From assembly GCA_030683195.1 (NCBI GenBank), contig JAUXQA010000297.1, positions 1-9,001 of the forward strand: a DNA stretch of 9,001 nucleotides. Reading direction: 5' to 3'. Positions 1-5,768 of the stretch are shown here, one piece after another. Below the pieces are notes generated by a model that worked only from the letters and a program-made list of their open reading frames with translations, was not told the origin of the DNA and did not search any database. Source of the DNA: Rhodoferax sp. Its GTDB lineage: Bacteria; Pseudomonadota; Gammaproteobacteria; Burkholderiales; Burkholderiaceae_C. Position numbers and translations under genes: made by a program. Numbering within the stretch: position 1 is the first letter of the stretch; each line of letters opens with the position of its first letter.

Positions 1-2
1 CC

Positions 3-1028
3 GCCCTTGTCTCCCTGCTCTCTGAGCTGGCGAAAACCAGAACCGTTTACGTTTCCGGTATCCCTGATCTCCAGATACCGCACGAAAACCTAGAGGACCC
101 CACCAAGTGGCCTGACCTGGTGCCTGATGGCTCCATCATCGTTATTGATGAGGTCCAACGCGTATGGCGTCCACGCGGTCCCGGCTCCAAAGTCCCCCCG
201 GACATTGCCGCCCTTGAAACCCATCGGCACCGTGGCCTAGATTTCTACGTTGTCACCCAGTCACCAAGGCTCATAGATTCCAACGTTCGTGGCCTCTGCG
301 GCCGCCATATCCATCTGCGTGACCTCGGCATCCTCGGCCGCTTCTGGTACGAGTGGCCCGAATGCGCCGACCAATGTGCCACCACATGGAAAAACGCACC
401 GCTCAAAAAACGATACCGCCTACCAAAAGGCATATTTGACAAATACAAATCGGCCTCTGTCCATGTCAAGCCCATTCGGTCATTCCCCACCATGCTTTTG
501 GTGATGGTCCTTGCCCTGCTCGTCGTGGCCTTCATGTCATGGAAGGCGTACACCATGATTTCGTCCAAAATATCACCGCCCCAAGTTGTCCAGGTGAAAA
601 AAGAACCCGGCCAGCTTCCAACTGGTGAGAGTCGCGCCCCTGCCGCCCATGTTTCGCCTGTCCCTGAATATGACCCGACCATCTTCATCCCAAGGCAAAC
701 CAACAAACCCGAAACCGCTCCAGCCTATGACCACCTGCGCGTGGTCGCTGCTATGCCTATGGTCTCCGGTGGTATCTGTCTCGGCCAGAAATGCAAGTGC
801 TTCACCAGTCAAGGCACAGACTCAGGCCTAGGCTCCGACGAGTGCCGCGACTGGATGCAGCACCGCCCGTTCAACCCCTACCAAAACGCCGACAACTCCA
901 AAGGCTCACAGTCCCAAACTGCACCGCCTCCACCAGTCCAAGCCACACCGCCAGAACCTCGCCTCACTGCTGATCTGAGTGCAGGTTACTCCGCCACCCT
1001 TCCAACAGTTAAAACACCTCTTTACTGA
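3..1028 (+). CDS. zot: Zot-family inovirus assembly ATPase, 5'-truncated by the window edge
   Basis: The frame is open from base 3, and the 341 visible residues end at TGA (1026-1028). A GTG at 120 is in frame but is internal. Zot (pI of filamentous phages) is an inner-membrane ATPase that drives extrusion of the ssDNA phage. Seen here: a Walker B strand IIVIDEVQR at visible residues 45-53, the Zot signature HRHRGLDFYVVTQSPRLID at about 74-92, one membrane segment at about 161-180 (LLVMVLALLVVAF), then a Pro/Thr-rich periplasmic region with a Cys cluster (residues 259, 264, 266, 281; CLGQKCKC) usual in this family. The Walker A loop must lie upstream of the window; family proteins are typically 400 or more residues, so roughly 60-100 residues are missing. 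The coding strand is strongly C-rich in the last third, unlike the host genes. No other phage gene is visible, so intactness of the prophage cannot be judged. The toxin name is historical and does not imply toxicity here. Confidence 0.93.
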   Translation, partial: ALVSLLSELAKTRTVYVSGIPDLQIPHENLEDPTKWPDLVPDGSIIVIDEVQRVWRPRGPGSKVPPDIAALETHRHRGLDFYVVTQSPRLIDSNVRGLCGRHIHLRDLGILGRFWYEWPECADQCATTWKNAPLKKRYRLPKGIFDKYKSASVHVKPIRSFPTMLLVMVLALLVVAFMSWKAYTMISSKISPPQVVQVKKEPGQLPTGESRAPAAHVSPVPEYDPTIFIPRQTNKPETAPAYDHLRVVAAMPMVSGGICLGQKCKCFTSQGTDSGLGSDECRDWMQHRPFNPYQNADNSKGSQSQTAPPPPVQATPPEPRLTADLSAGYSATLPTVKTPLY

Positions 1029-1047
1029 TAAACATGGCTGTTCACGA

Positions 1048-1077
1048 AAAACCTTTTACGAATAGTAAAAAGGTTTT
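1048..1077 (+). terminator. Stem-loop 20 nt downstream of zot, possible terminator
   Basis: The left arm AAAACCTTTTAC (1048-1059) pairs with the right arm GTAAAAAGGTTTT (1065-1077) around a GAATA loop, with one bulged A. Its place just after the zot stop suits transcription termination. However, the stem is A/T-rich apart from one GG/CC step, and no separate T-tract follows, so intrinsic termination is only a possibility. It could equally be one of the hairpins of the phage intergenic region. Confidence 0.4.
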
Positions 1078-1093
1078 GAGGCTGCTAGGGGGT

Positions 1094-1111
1094 ATGGGGG
1101 GCCGCCCCCAT
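1094..1111. other. GC-rich hairpin in the phage intergenic region
   Basis: ATGGGGG (1094-1100) and CCCCCAT (1105-1111) form a perfect 7-bp stem with a 4-nt loop, GCCG. It lies between zot and the dif-like site, where filamentous phages commonly carry hairpins for the replication origin or packaging signal. That role is inferred from position only; a terminator is the alternative. Confidence 0.4.
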
Positions 1112-1136
1112 GTCAACCTCTCCCCGCCCTTACCAG

Positions 1137-1164
1137 TTGATAACGAATAGATTTTTGCTATCAA
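1137..1164. repeat. Short inverted repeat beside the dif-like site
   Basis: TTGATA (1137-1142) and TATCAA (1159-1164) are inverted copies 16 nt apart in an A/T-rich stretch just left of the candidate attachment site. It could be a protein-binding dyad or chance; six-base arms are weak evidence. An 8-bp word ACGAATAG occurs in this loop (1143-1150) and also in the stem-loop after zot (1058-1065). Confidence 0.25.
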
Positions 1165-1169
1165 TAACA

Positions 1170-1197
1170 CCTTAACGATTTATACATCGTATAAAAT
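1170..1197 (-). other. dif-like XerC/XerD site, candidate inovirus attachment site
   Basis: The layout is 11 + 6 + 11 bases. On the plus strand it reads as the reverse complement of a dif site: a XerD-type arm at 1170-1180 containing TTAAC, the centre TATACA (1181-1186) identical to the Escherichia coli dif centre, and a diverged XerC-type arm at 1187-1197. Against E. coli dif the centre matches 6/6 and the XerD core 5/5, but the outer XerC arm matches poorly. Many inoviruses that lack an integrase use host XerCD at dif, and this site sits exactly between the last phage gene and the first host gene. No second copy lies in the window, so the call is positional and partial. Confidence 0.45.
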
Positions 1198-1210
1198 ACG
1201 CGACAGAAAG

Positions 1211-1885
1211 CTACCAAGTTCCCTTGGGTTGCTTGCGACGGACAAAACTGGCGATGAGTTCAGCGGCGTCCTGCCGGTTCACCCGCTGTGCGAAGTCAAT
1301 CGCGGTCAAACCCAAGTCGTTCTTGAGCAAGGGGTCAGCACCGGCATCCAGCAGCAGCTTCACAGCGGCTGTTGAGCCGTAGTGCGCAGCCATCATCAGC
1401 GGTGTGCTGCCATTCGGTGACGCCGCGTCAATGTAGGCGTGGTTCTCAAGAAGCAGTTCCATCACCGACAGATGCCCGTTGGTTGCGGCGTAATGCAATG
1501 GTGTCCAGCCCGGCTTGTTTACATCTGCCCCTTGCTTGATCAGCTGCTTGCAGACCTCAATGAGCCCCTTGAGCGAGGCCAGCATCAGTGGGCTTTCGTC
1601 TTTCAGGTTGCGCGCTTCGACATTGGTTTTGGGCCAATTCAACAAAATACGGGTCACCTTCATTGACTGCTCCCGAACGGCCATAAGCAGTCCGGGATCA
1701 CCAGCCGGGCTGACCGTATTGGCATCAAACCCGCGCAGAAGCAAGTCTTCGACGGCAGCGGGCTCATCCCGTTTGATGGCTGAAAAGAAGTCATCGTACG
1801 AACCGGCATGGCTAAGGCCGTAAGCAACCAAGAAACCACTGCACAGCAGTATCCTGGCACCCAGCTTGAACCGGGCGGTCTTCAC
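1211..1885 (-). CDS. Secreted ankyrin-repeat protein
   Basis: 224 residues. A signal peptide is visible (basic MKTARFKLGAR, hydrophobic core to about residue 22, likely cleavage after SHA at residue 27), so the mature protein is probably periplasmic. The rest is built of about five to six ankyrin repeats from about residue 29 to 215; the best are GWTPLHYAATNGHLSVMELL (126-145) and GSTPLMMAAHYGSTAAVKLL (159-178). Ankyrin repeats mediate protein-protein contacts, and no enzymatic domain is seen, so the partner is unknown. The start is a GTG (1885-1883) overlapping the tatD stop by 4 bases (GTGA), which suggests translational coupling as the last gene of the mltG-tmk-holB-pilZ-tatD cluster. The 3' end is only 13 nt from the dif-like prophage boundary, and I see no clear terminator between them. 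Confidence 0.88.
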   Translation of the reverse strand: MKTARFKLGARILLCSGFLVAYGLSHAGSYDDFFSAIKRDEPAAVEDLLLRGFDANTVSPAGDPGLLMAVREQSMKVTRILLNWPKTNVEARNLKDESPLMLASLKGLIEVCKQLIKQGADVNKPGWTPLHYAATNGHLSVMELLLENHAYIDAASPNGSTPLMMAAHYGSTAAVKLLLDAGADPLLKNDLGLTAIDFAQRVNRQDAAELIASFVRRKQPKGTW

Positions 1886-2676
1886 GTCAAAACACCGCTG
1901 AAAAGCACGTCAAAATTATGGCTCGTGTGTTCAGCAATCTTCTCGACTGAACACCCTCGGAGTTGAGCCAGTTGAGCAGCCACCAGCGGCACATAGGATG
2001 GATTGTTGGTTTTGCCCCGGTGAGGAGCCGGCGCGAGATAGGGGCTGTCCGTCTCAATCAACAGCCGGTCCAGCGGCACAAATGCAGCAACGTCACGCAG
2101 GTCCTGGGCATTTTTGAAAGTCAGGATGCCACTGAATGAGATGTAAAAACCCAGATCGAGCGCAGCCCGGGCAACCTCGGCGGTCTCGGTGAAGCAATGA
2201 AAAACGCCGCCGGCACTGCCTGGCGTGCCATTTTCCCCCTCGTCCCGCAGAATGGCTAGCGTGTCGACTGACGCACTGCGCGTGTGAATGACCAAGGGCT
2301 TGCCCAACTGGCGGGCAGCCCGGATGTGGGTACGAAACCTGCTGCGCTGCCATTCCATGTCTGACACGGTGCGTTCGCCCAAGCGGTAGTAGTCCAGTCC
2401 GGTCTCACCAATGCCCACCACGCGTGCCATTTGTCCGCGACTAAGCAGGTCATCCAGGGTGGGTTCGGTCACGCCCTCGTTGTCGGGGTGCACGCCCACG
2501 GTGGCCCAGAAGTTGTCGTATTGGCTGGCCAGCGCCTGGACCTCAGGGAATTCTTCCAGCGTGGTGCAAATGCACAAGGCGCGGGTCACCCGGGCCTTTT
2601 GCATGGCAAGGCGAATATCTAGCAGATTGGCTGTGAGCTCGGGAAAGGTCAGGTGGCAGTGGGAATCGGTGAACAT
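1882..2676 (-). CDS. tatD: TatD-family metal-dependent deoxyribonuclease
   Basis: 264 residues, the usual family length. TatD proteins are TIM-barrel amidohydrolase-fold nucleases (3'-5' exonuclease activity is reported for E. coli TatD) acting in the cytosol. All expected metal ligands are present: H6 and H8 in DSHCHL, E91 in GIGETGLDYY, H131 in LVIHTRSA, H160 in VFHCFT and D210 in ETDSPYLAP. The C-terminal region AEHTSHNFDVLF is also typical. It starts at ATG 2676, 13 nt after pilZ, and overlaps the ankyrin gene by 4 nt. The Pseudomonas aeruginosa order tmk-holB-pilZ-tatD is the same as here, supporting operon membership. It is the YcfH-type subgroup by context; the symbol tatD is used in the broad sense. 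Confidence 0.93.
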   Translation of the reverse strand: MFTDSHCHLTFPELTANLLDIRLAMQKARVTRALCICTTLEEFPEVQALASQYDNFWATVGVHPDNEGVTEPTLDDLLSRGQMARVVGIGETGLDYYRLGERTVSDMEWQRSRFRTHIRAARQLGKPLVIHTRSASVDTLAILRDEGENGTPGSAGGVFHCFTETAEVARAALDLGFYISFSGILTFKNAQDLRDVAAFVPLDRLLIETDSPYLAPAPHRGKTNNPSYVPLVAAQLAQLRGCSVEKIAEHTSHNFDVLFSGVLT

Positions 2677-2689
2677 GAATTCTCGGAAG

Positions 2690-3055
2690 TCAGAGTGTCT
2701 GGGTCGCTCGGTCGGAGCCCAGGTGGGCGCCCAAAATTTCTTCTATTTTGAACTTCAAGGCCTGCGATTTGGGATCATTGGGGAACTTCACGCCCACACC
2801 TTGCGTGCGGCTATTGGCCGCCTTGGGCGGCGTAACCCAAGCTACTTTTCCCGCCACGGGATAGCGTTGCGTATCTTCAGGCAGGGACAGCAGGACATAG
2901 ACGTCATCACCCAGCTTGTAGTCGCGCGTGGTGGGAATGAAAATACCTCCATCGGAAAATAGGGGGATGTAAGCCGCATACAAAGCAGACTTTTCCTTGA
3001 TGGCCAATTGGATGACGCTGGGACGGGGTGTGGCGGGTGGGGGGGCAGAACTCAT
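2690..3055 (-). CDS. pilZ: PilZ-domain protein for type IV pilus assembly
   Basis: 121 residues, close to P. aeruginosa PilZ. The founding PilZ protein is needed for type IV pilus biogenesis and works through protein partners, not by binding c-di-GMP. The sequence fits that class: the central strand segment LFSDGGIFIPT (about 32-42) and the later VAWVTPP and GVGVKFP segments align with PilZ, but there is no N-terminal RxxxR and no (D/N)xSxxG motif, so c-di-GMP binding is not expected. The N-terminus is proline-rich (SSAPPPATPRP), encoded by a C-tract that makes a G-quadruplex-type motif on the other strand. It lies 15 nt after holB and 13 nt before tatD. No strong Shine-Dalgarno sequence is visible at ATG 3055. 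Confidence 0.9.
   Translation of the reverse strand: MSSAPPPATPRPSVIQLAIKEKSALYAAYIPLFSDGGIFIPTTRDYKLGDDVYVLLSLPEDTQRYPVAGKVAWVTPPKAANSRTQGVGVKFPNDPKSQALKFKIEEILGAHLGSDRATQTL
3020..3045 (+). other. G-quadruplex-type motif at the 5' end of pilZ
   Basis: Four runs of three or more G on the plus strand (3020-3022, 3025-3028, 3035-3037, 3039-3045) are separated by 2, 6 and 1 bases, matching the standard G3N1-7 pattern. This is the template strand of pilZ, codons about 4-12. It may be a by-product of the proline-rich N-terminus. Confidence 0.4.
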
Positions 3056-3070
3056 CGTTAGGGCATTTTC

Positions 3071-4081
3071 TTAGTCTGAGTTTAGGGCGTTTTGGGCCTG
3101 AGCCACAAGCGCCTCCAGCATCAGTCCAGCATTGAAAGGGTGCTCCACAGTGCGGTGCGTGGCGGCCAGGGCATGAGACCACGCAGTCAGCGAACTCAGT
3201 GAACCGCCCGCTGGCAGGTCACTGGCATCAAAAAATCGGGCGCTGGCACCCACCTTGAGCGCGAGCATGTCGTGACACAGCTTGTGCAATGCGTCGACCA
3301 CTTGCGCCGGTGTCCAGTCTTTCAGGACGCTGCCATCTCCCTGCGACATGGCTTTGGGCAGCCTGACCCAAGTGGCTGCAAATGAGTCACCCGCCGACCT
3401 GCCCTGGCAATATTGCAGGGCGTCTTCGGGCCGGCCACCAGCGGCTCGCAACATCACGCGCGCCTGGTCGGGAGCAACCCCCTGCCCTTGCAGCCAACTT
3501 GTGGATTCTCCAACCGTGGGCCATAGCATGCTATGGCCCAGGCAGCGACTGCGAATGGTGGGCAGTAGCTGGTGGGCTGCCTCGGTTGCCAGCACAAACT
3601 TGACGTCACCGGGTGGTTCTTCCAGGGTTTTGAGCAGGGCGTTGGCGGTGATGTTGTTCATCCGCTCAGCCGGAAAAACCAGGATGGCCTTGGCACCTCC
3701 CCGGGCGCTGGTGCGCTGGGAGAATTCCACGGCATCACGCATCGCGTCCACGCGGATTTCTTTGCTCGGTTTGCGTTTTTTGTCGTCAACCTCGGCCTGC
3801 GCTTTTTCGCCCAAGGGCCAACCCAGGGCCAACATCACGGTCTCGGGCATCAAAACGCACAGGTCGGCATGGGTATGCACGTCAATGGCGTGGCAGCTGC
3901 CGCACGTCCCACAGGCGCCATTTTGGGTCGGCGCGTTGCAAAGCCAGGCCCGCACCAAGGCCAGCGCCAGGCTGTACTGGCCCAAACCTGACGGGCCTGC
4001 CAGCAACCAGGCATGGCCACGTTGCGCGAGCAGTTGGGTCGCTTGCGCTGCAATCCAGGGGGCGGTGACTGTGGTGCTCAT
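3071..4081 (-). CDS. holB: DNA polymerase III subunit delta-prime
   Basis: 336 residues from ATG 4081. This start is chosen because its ATGA overlaps the tmk stop by 4 nt; ATG 4087, two codons upstream, is possible. Delta-prime is the rigid stator of the clamp loader that puts the beta clamp on DNA. Seen: the degenerate P-loop GPSGLGQYS (29-37), in which the usual Lys is Gln, consistent with delta-prime not hydrolysing ATP; a Zn module with C48, C57, C60 and C63 (CGTCGSC); the AAA+ segment NALLKTLEEPP (147-157); and the TIRSRC arginine motif (175-180). The C-terminal collar domain is poorly conserved, as in the family. A charged loop KAQAEVDDKKRKPSK at about 93-107 separates the N-terminal strands. 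A perfect 24-bp palindrome lies directly after the SRC motif codons. Confidence 0.92.
   Translation of the reverse strand: MSTTVTAPWIAAQATQLLAQRGHAWLLAGPSGLGQYSLALALVRAWLCNAPTQNGACGTCGSCHAIDVHTHADLCVLMPETVMLALGWPLGEKAQAEVDDKKRKPSKEIRVDAMRDAVEFSQRTSARGGAKAILVFPAERMNNITANALLKTLEEPPGDVKFVLATEAAHQLLPTIRSRCLGHSMLWPTVGESTSWLQGQGVAPDQARVMLRAAGGRPEDALQYCQGRSAGDSFAATWVRLPKAMSQGDGSVLKDWTPAQVVDALHKLCHDMLALKVGASARFFDASDLPAGGSLSSLTAWSHALAATHRTVEHPFNAGLMLEALVAQAQNALNSD
3517..3540. repeat. Perfect 24-bp palindrome inside holB
   Basis: The half-site TGGGCCATAGCA (3517-3528) is followed immediately by its exact reverse complement (3529-3540), with no spacer. It covers the holB codons for LGHSMLWPT (about residues 181-189), just after the SRC motif. 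Pairing stops at both ends (G against G). The function is unknown; it may be a coding coincidence. Confidence 0.9.
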
Positions 4082-4734
4082 AGCCATCCGCGCGCGGTGA
4101 GGGATTGCAATACATCTTGCCAAACCCCCTCGCGGGTGTTGTCTGCGTTGATGCGGGCAAAACGGGCCGGGCTGGCCTGCATGCGCTGCAGGTAGCCTCT
4201 GGCCACGCGCTGAAAAAAGTCCAGGGGCTGGGCCTCAAACTTGTCGGGCACACGGGCGCCCTGGAGCCGCTGTGCCGCGATCTCGGGGGATAAGTCAAAC
4301 CAGACGGTTAAGTCGGGTTGACGAACAAAATCGACCTCTAGCCGGCGTATTTGTTGTACCCATTGCTCTAAAGTAGATAGCATTTGAAGGTCAAACCCAC
4401 GCCCGCTGCCCTGGTAGGCAAAAGTGGCATCGGTAAACCGGTCACACAGCACCACCTCGCCCCGGGCTAGCGCGGGTTCAATGCATTGCTGCAGGTGATC
4501 CCGGCGGGCGGCGAAAACCAACAAGGCTTCGGTCATGGCATCCATGGTGTCGTTGAGGACCATAACGCGCAGTTTTTCGGCCAAGGGTGTGCCGCCTGGT
4601 TCACGAGTGAGGGTAACCACCCTGCCCTGCGCACGAAATGCGTCTGCCAACCCCTCGATGTGGGTGGATTTTCCGGCACCGTCAATGCCTTCAAAACTGA
4701 TGAAAAGTGCGCCCGAGGGCTGGGATTCGGTCAT
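4078..4734 (-). CDS. tmk: Thymidylate (dTMP) kinase
   Basis: 218 residues. It phosphorylates dTMP to dTDP with ATP in the cytosol, an essential step of dTTP synthesis. Seen: P-loop FEGIDGAGKST (14-24), TREPGGTPLAEKLR (43-56) for dTMP binding, CDRFTDATFAYQGSGRG (97-113) with the DR pair at 98-99, PDLTVWFDL (140-148), and the lid/substrate segment around RVPDKFEAQPLDFFQRV (161-177). It starts at ATG 4734, 3 nt after the mltG stop, and its own stop overlaps the holB start. Compared with remembered E. coli and P. aeruginosa sequences, the stretch 119-139 (LSTLEQWVQQIRRLEVDFVRQ) seems about 8 residues longer before PDLT. It uses A/T-rich codons (CTA, ATA, TTA) unlike the rest of the gene and coincides with a repeat also found in mltG. 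Confidence 0.95.
   Translation of the reverse strand: MTESQPSGALFISFEGIDGAGKSTHIEGLADAFRAQGRVVTLTREPGGTPLAEKLRVMVLNDTMDAMTEALLVFAARRDHLQQCIEPALARGEVVLCDRFTDATFAYQGSGRGFDLQMLSTLEQWVQQIRRLEVDFVRQPDLTVWFDLSPEIAAQRLQGARVPDKFEAQPLDFFQRVARGYLQRMQASPARFARINADNTREGVWQDVLQSLTARGWL
4328..4380 (-). repeat. Dispersed 53-bp repeat, copy inside tmk
   Basis: It matches 5309-5361 in mltG without gaps at 36 of 53 positions by hand alignment. The match includes an identical CTCTAGCCGG, AAATC at the same offset and a terminal GATAG. It encodes LSTLEQWVQQIRRLEVDF (residues 119-136). It is more A/T-rich than the flanking gene. I recall short repeats with CTCTAGCC and GATAG/CTATC ends in Comamonadaceae genomes; whether this is a decayed member is inference. 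Confidence 0.5.
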
Positions 4735-4737
4735 GCC

Positions 4738-5721
4738 TTATTGCCCGCGTTGGTATTTGTTGACCGCACGATTGTGCTCATCGAGGCTGGCGCTAAATTG
4801 GCTGGTGCCGTCGCCGCGGGCCACAAAATACAAGGCTTTGGTGCTGGCAGGCTGAACGGCTGCCAGCAAGGCTGACTTGCCAGGCATGGCAATCGGCGTG
4901 GGTGGCAAGCCGGTGCGGGTGTAGGTGTTCCACGGGGTGTCGGCTTGCAGGTGGCGACGGCGCAGGTTGCCGTCAAAGGCATCGCCCAGGCCGTAAATCA
5001 CCGTGGGATCGGTTTGCAACATCATGCCGATTCTGAGCCTGTTTGTGAACACACCGGCAATCAGGGCTTGGTCATTGGCTCGTCCGGTTTCTTTCTCGAC
5101 GATGCTGGCCAGAATCAGGGCTTGCTCCGGTGTTTTGAGGGGTGTATCCGCAGCACGCTGGCTCCACGCAGCCTCCAGTTTTTTATCCATGGCCCGCATC
5201 GCCCGCGCCAACACCGCCAGATCGCTGCTGCCCTTGGCGTAGGTGTAGGTGTCAGGGAAAAACCGGCCTTCGGGGTGAATTCCCGGTCTACCAAGGGATT
5301 TCATGATCAAATCTGGCTCTAGCCGGTATGTTTCTTGCCCCAACTGCTCAGCTTTTGATAGTGCTTCGCGCATCTGCTTGAAAGTCCAGCCCTCCACTAG
5401 GGTCACCGCACGCAAGGCTTCATCGCCACGAACCAGCTTGTCCAGCAGGCTGCGCGGGGTGGCGCCTTGGTTGATCTCATAGCTGCCGGCCTTGATCTGG
5501 CGCGAGTCGCCTGACAATCGGAACCACCAATACAAAAGAAAGGGGTGGGTGTCGATCCCGCTGTCAATCGCCGCCTGGACGACGCCGCGCGCGGAGGTGC
5601 CCGCCTCGATCGACAGGTCGACCGTTTCACTGTTCAGGCGCAAGCCGTGGTTAAGCCACCACGCAGCCCCTGTTCCGGCCAAAGCCACCAGCACCACAAA
5701 TAAACCAAAGAGTCGACGCAC
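4738..5721 (-). CDS. mltG: Endolytic murein transglycosylase MltG (YceG-like)
   Basis: 327 residues, normal for the family. MltG is an inner-membrane anchored lytic transglycosylase that cuts nascent glycan strands and so sets their length. Seen: an N-terminal membrane anchor (about 4-23), a LysM-like region, PEGRFFPDTY (150-159), the catalytic segment ASIVEKET with E209, TDPTVIYG (237-244), WNTYTRTGLPPTPIAMPG (264-281) and the C-terminal YFVA...EHNRAV block (298-320). It starts at GTG 5721, supported by GGTGAGG about 10 nt upstream; it is the first gene of the leftward cluster, with tmk following after 3 nt. Residues 121-138 (LSKAEQLGQETYRLEPDL) belong to a repeat shared in frame with tmk. 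Confidence 0.94.
   Translation of the reverse strand: MRRLFGLFVVLVALAGTGAAWWLNHGLRLNSETVDLSIEAGTSARGVVQAAIDSGIDTHPFLLYWWFRLSGDSRQIKAGSYEINQGATPRSLLDKLVRGDEALRAVTLVEGWTFKQMREALSKAEQLGQETYRLEPDLIMKSLGRPGIHPEGRFFPDTYTYAKGSSDLAVLARAMRAMDKKLEAAWSQRAADTPLKTPEQALILASIVEKETGRANDQALIAGVFTNRLRIGMMLQTDPTVIYGLGDAFDGNLRRRHLQADTPWNTYTRTGLPPTPIAMPGKSALLAAVQPASTKALYFVARGDGTSQFSASLDEHNRAVNKYQRGQ
5309..5361 (-). repeat. Dispersed 53-bp repeat, copy inside mltG
   Basis: This is the partner of 4328-4380, in the same orientation, with the same reading phase and no gaps. It encodes residues 121-138 of MltG; 9 of 18 residues equal those of the tmk copy (LS..EQ..Q...RLE.D). MltG seems to be of ordinary length here, so a net insertion is less evident than in tmk. 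Confidence 0.5.
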
Positions 5722-5768
5722 AGCCCTACAGCCTCACCAAAAATTGATGGGGCATGATAATTCAAGCC
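5722..5768. promoter_or_regulatory. Divergent promoter region between mltG and ygfZ
   Basis: Only 47 bases separate the mltG GTG from the preferred ygfZ start. GATAAT (5756-5761, plus strand) and TATCAT (5754-5759 read on the minus strand) are -10-like and overlap, so the two directions may compete for polymerase. I see no good -35 at proper spacing for either. The mltG ribosome site GGTGAGG lies at about 5732-5738 on the minus strand. Confidence 0.3.

Noticed and set aside
1034..1150. A 38-residue reading frame (MAVHEKPFTNSKKVL...) starting 6 nt after the zot stop
   Set aside because: It runs through both hairpins, has no clear ribosome-binding site and resembles no phage protein I know; more likely noncoding.
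3965..3996. Gln in place of Lys in the delta-prime P-loop (GPSGLGQYS) as an inactivating mutation
   Set aside because: Delta-prime subunits commonly have a non-functional P-loop and do not hydrolyse ATP, so this is normal.
3282..4100. Long plus-strand open frame opposite holB
   Set aside because: It is an antisense shadow of a high-GC gene; the product shows no recognisable domain and is rich in Ser/Arg/Ala as expected of such shadows.
4082..4123. holB start at 4123 (MARCIAIPHRARMA...)
   Set aside because: The added residues overlap the conserved end of tmk; the ATGA overlap at 4078-4081 gives the usual start.
5237..5252. Tandem GTAGGTGTAGGTGT in mltG
   Set aside because: It is a two-unit repeat encoding the conserved Thr-Tyr-Thr-Tyr of the MltG PDTYTY segment; coding sequence explains it.
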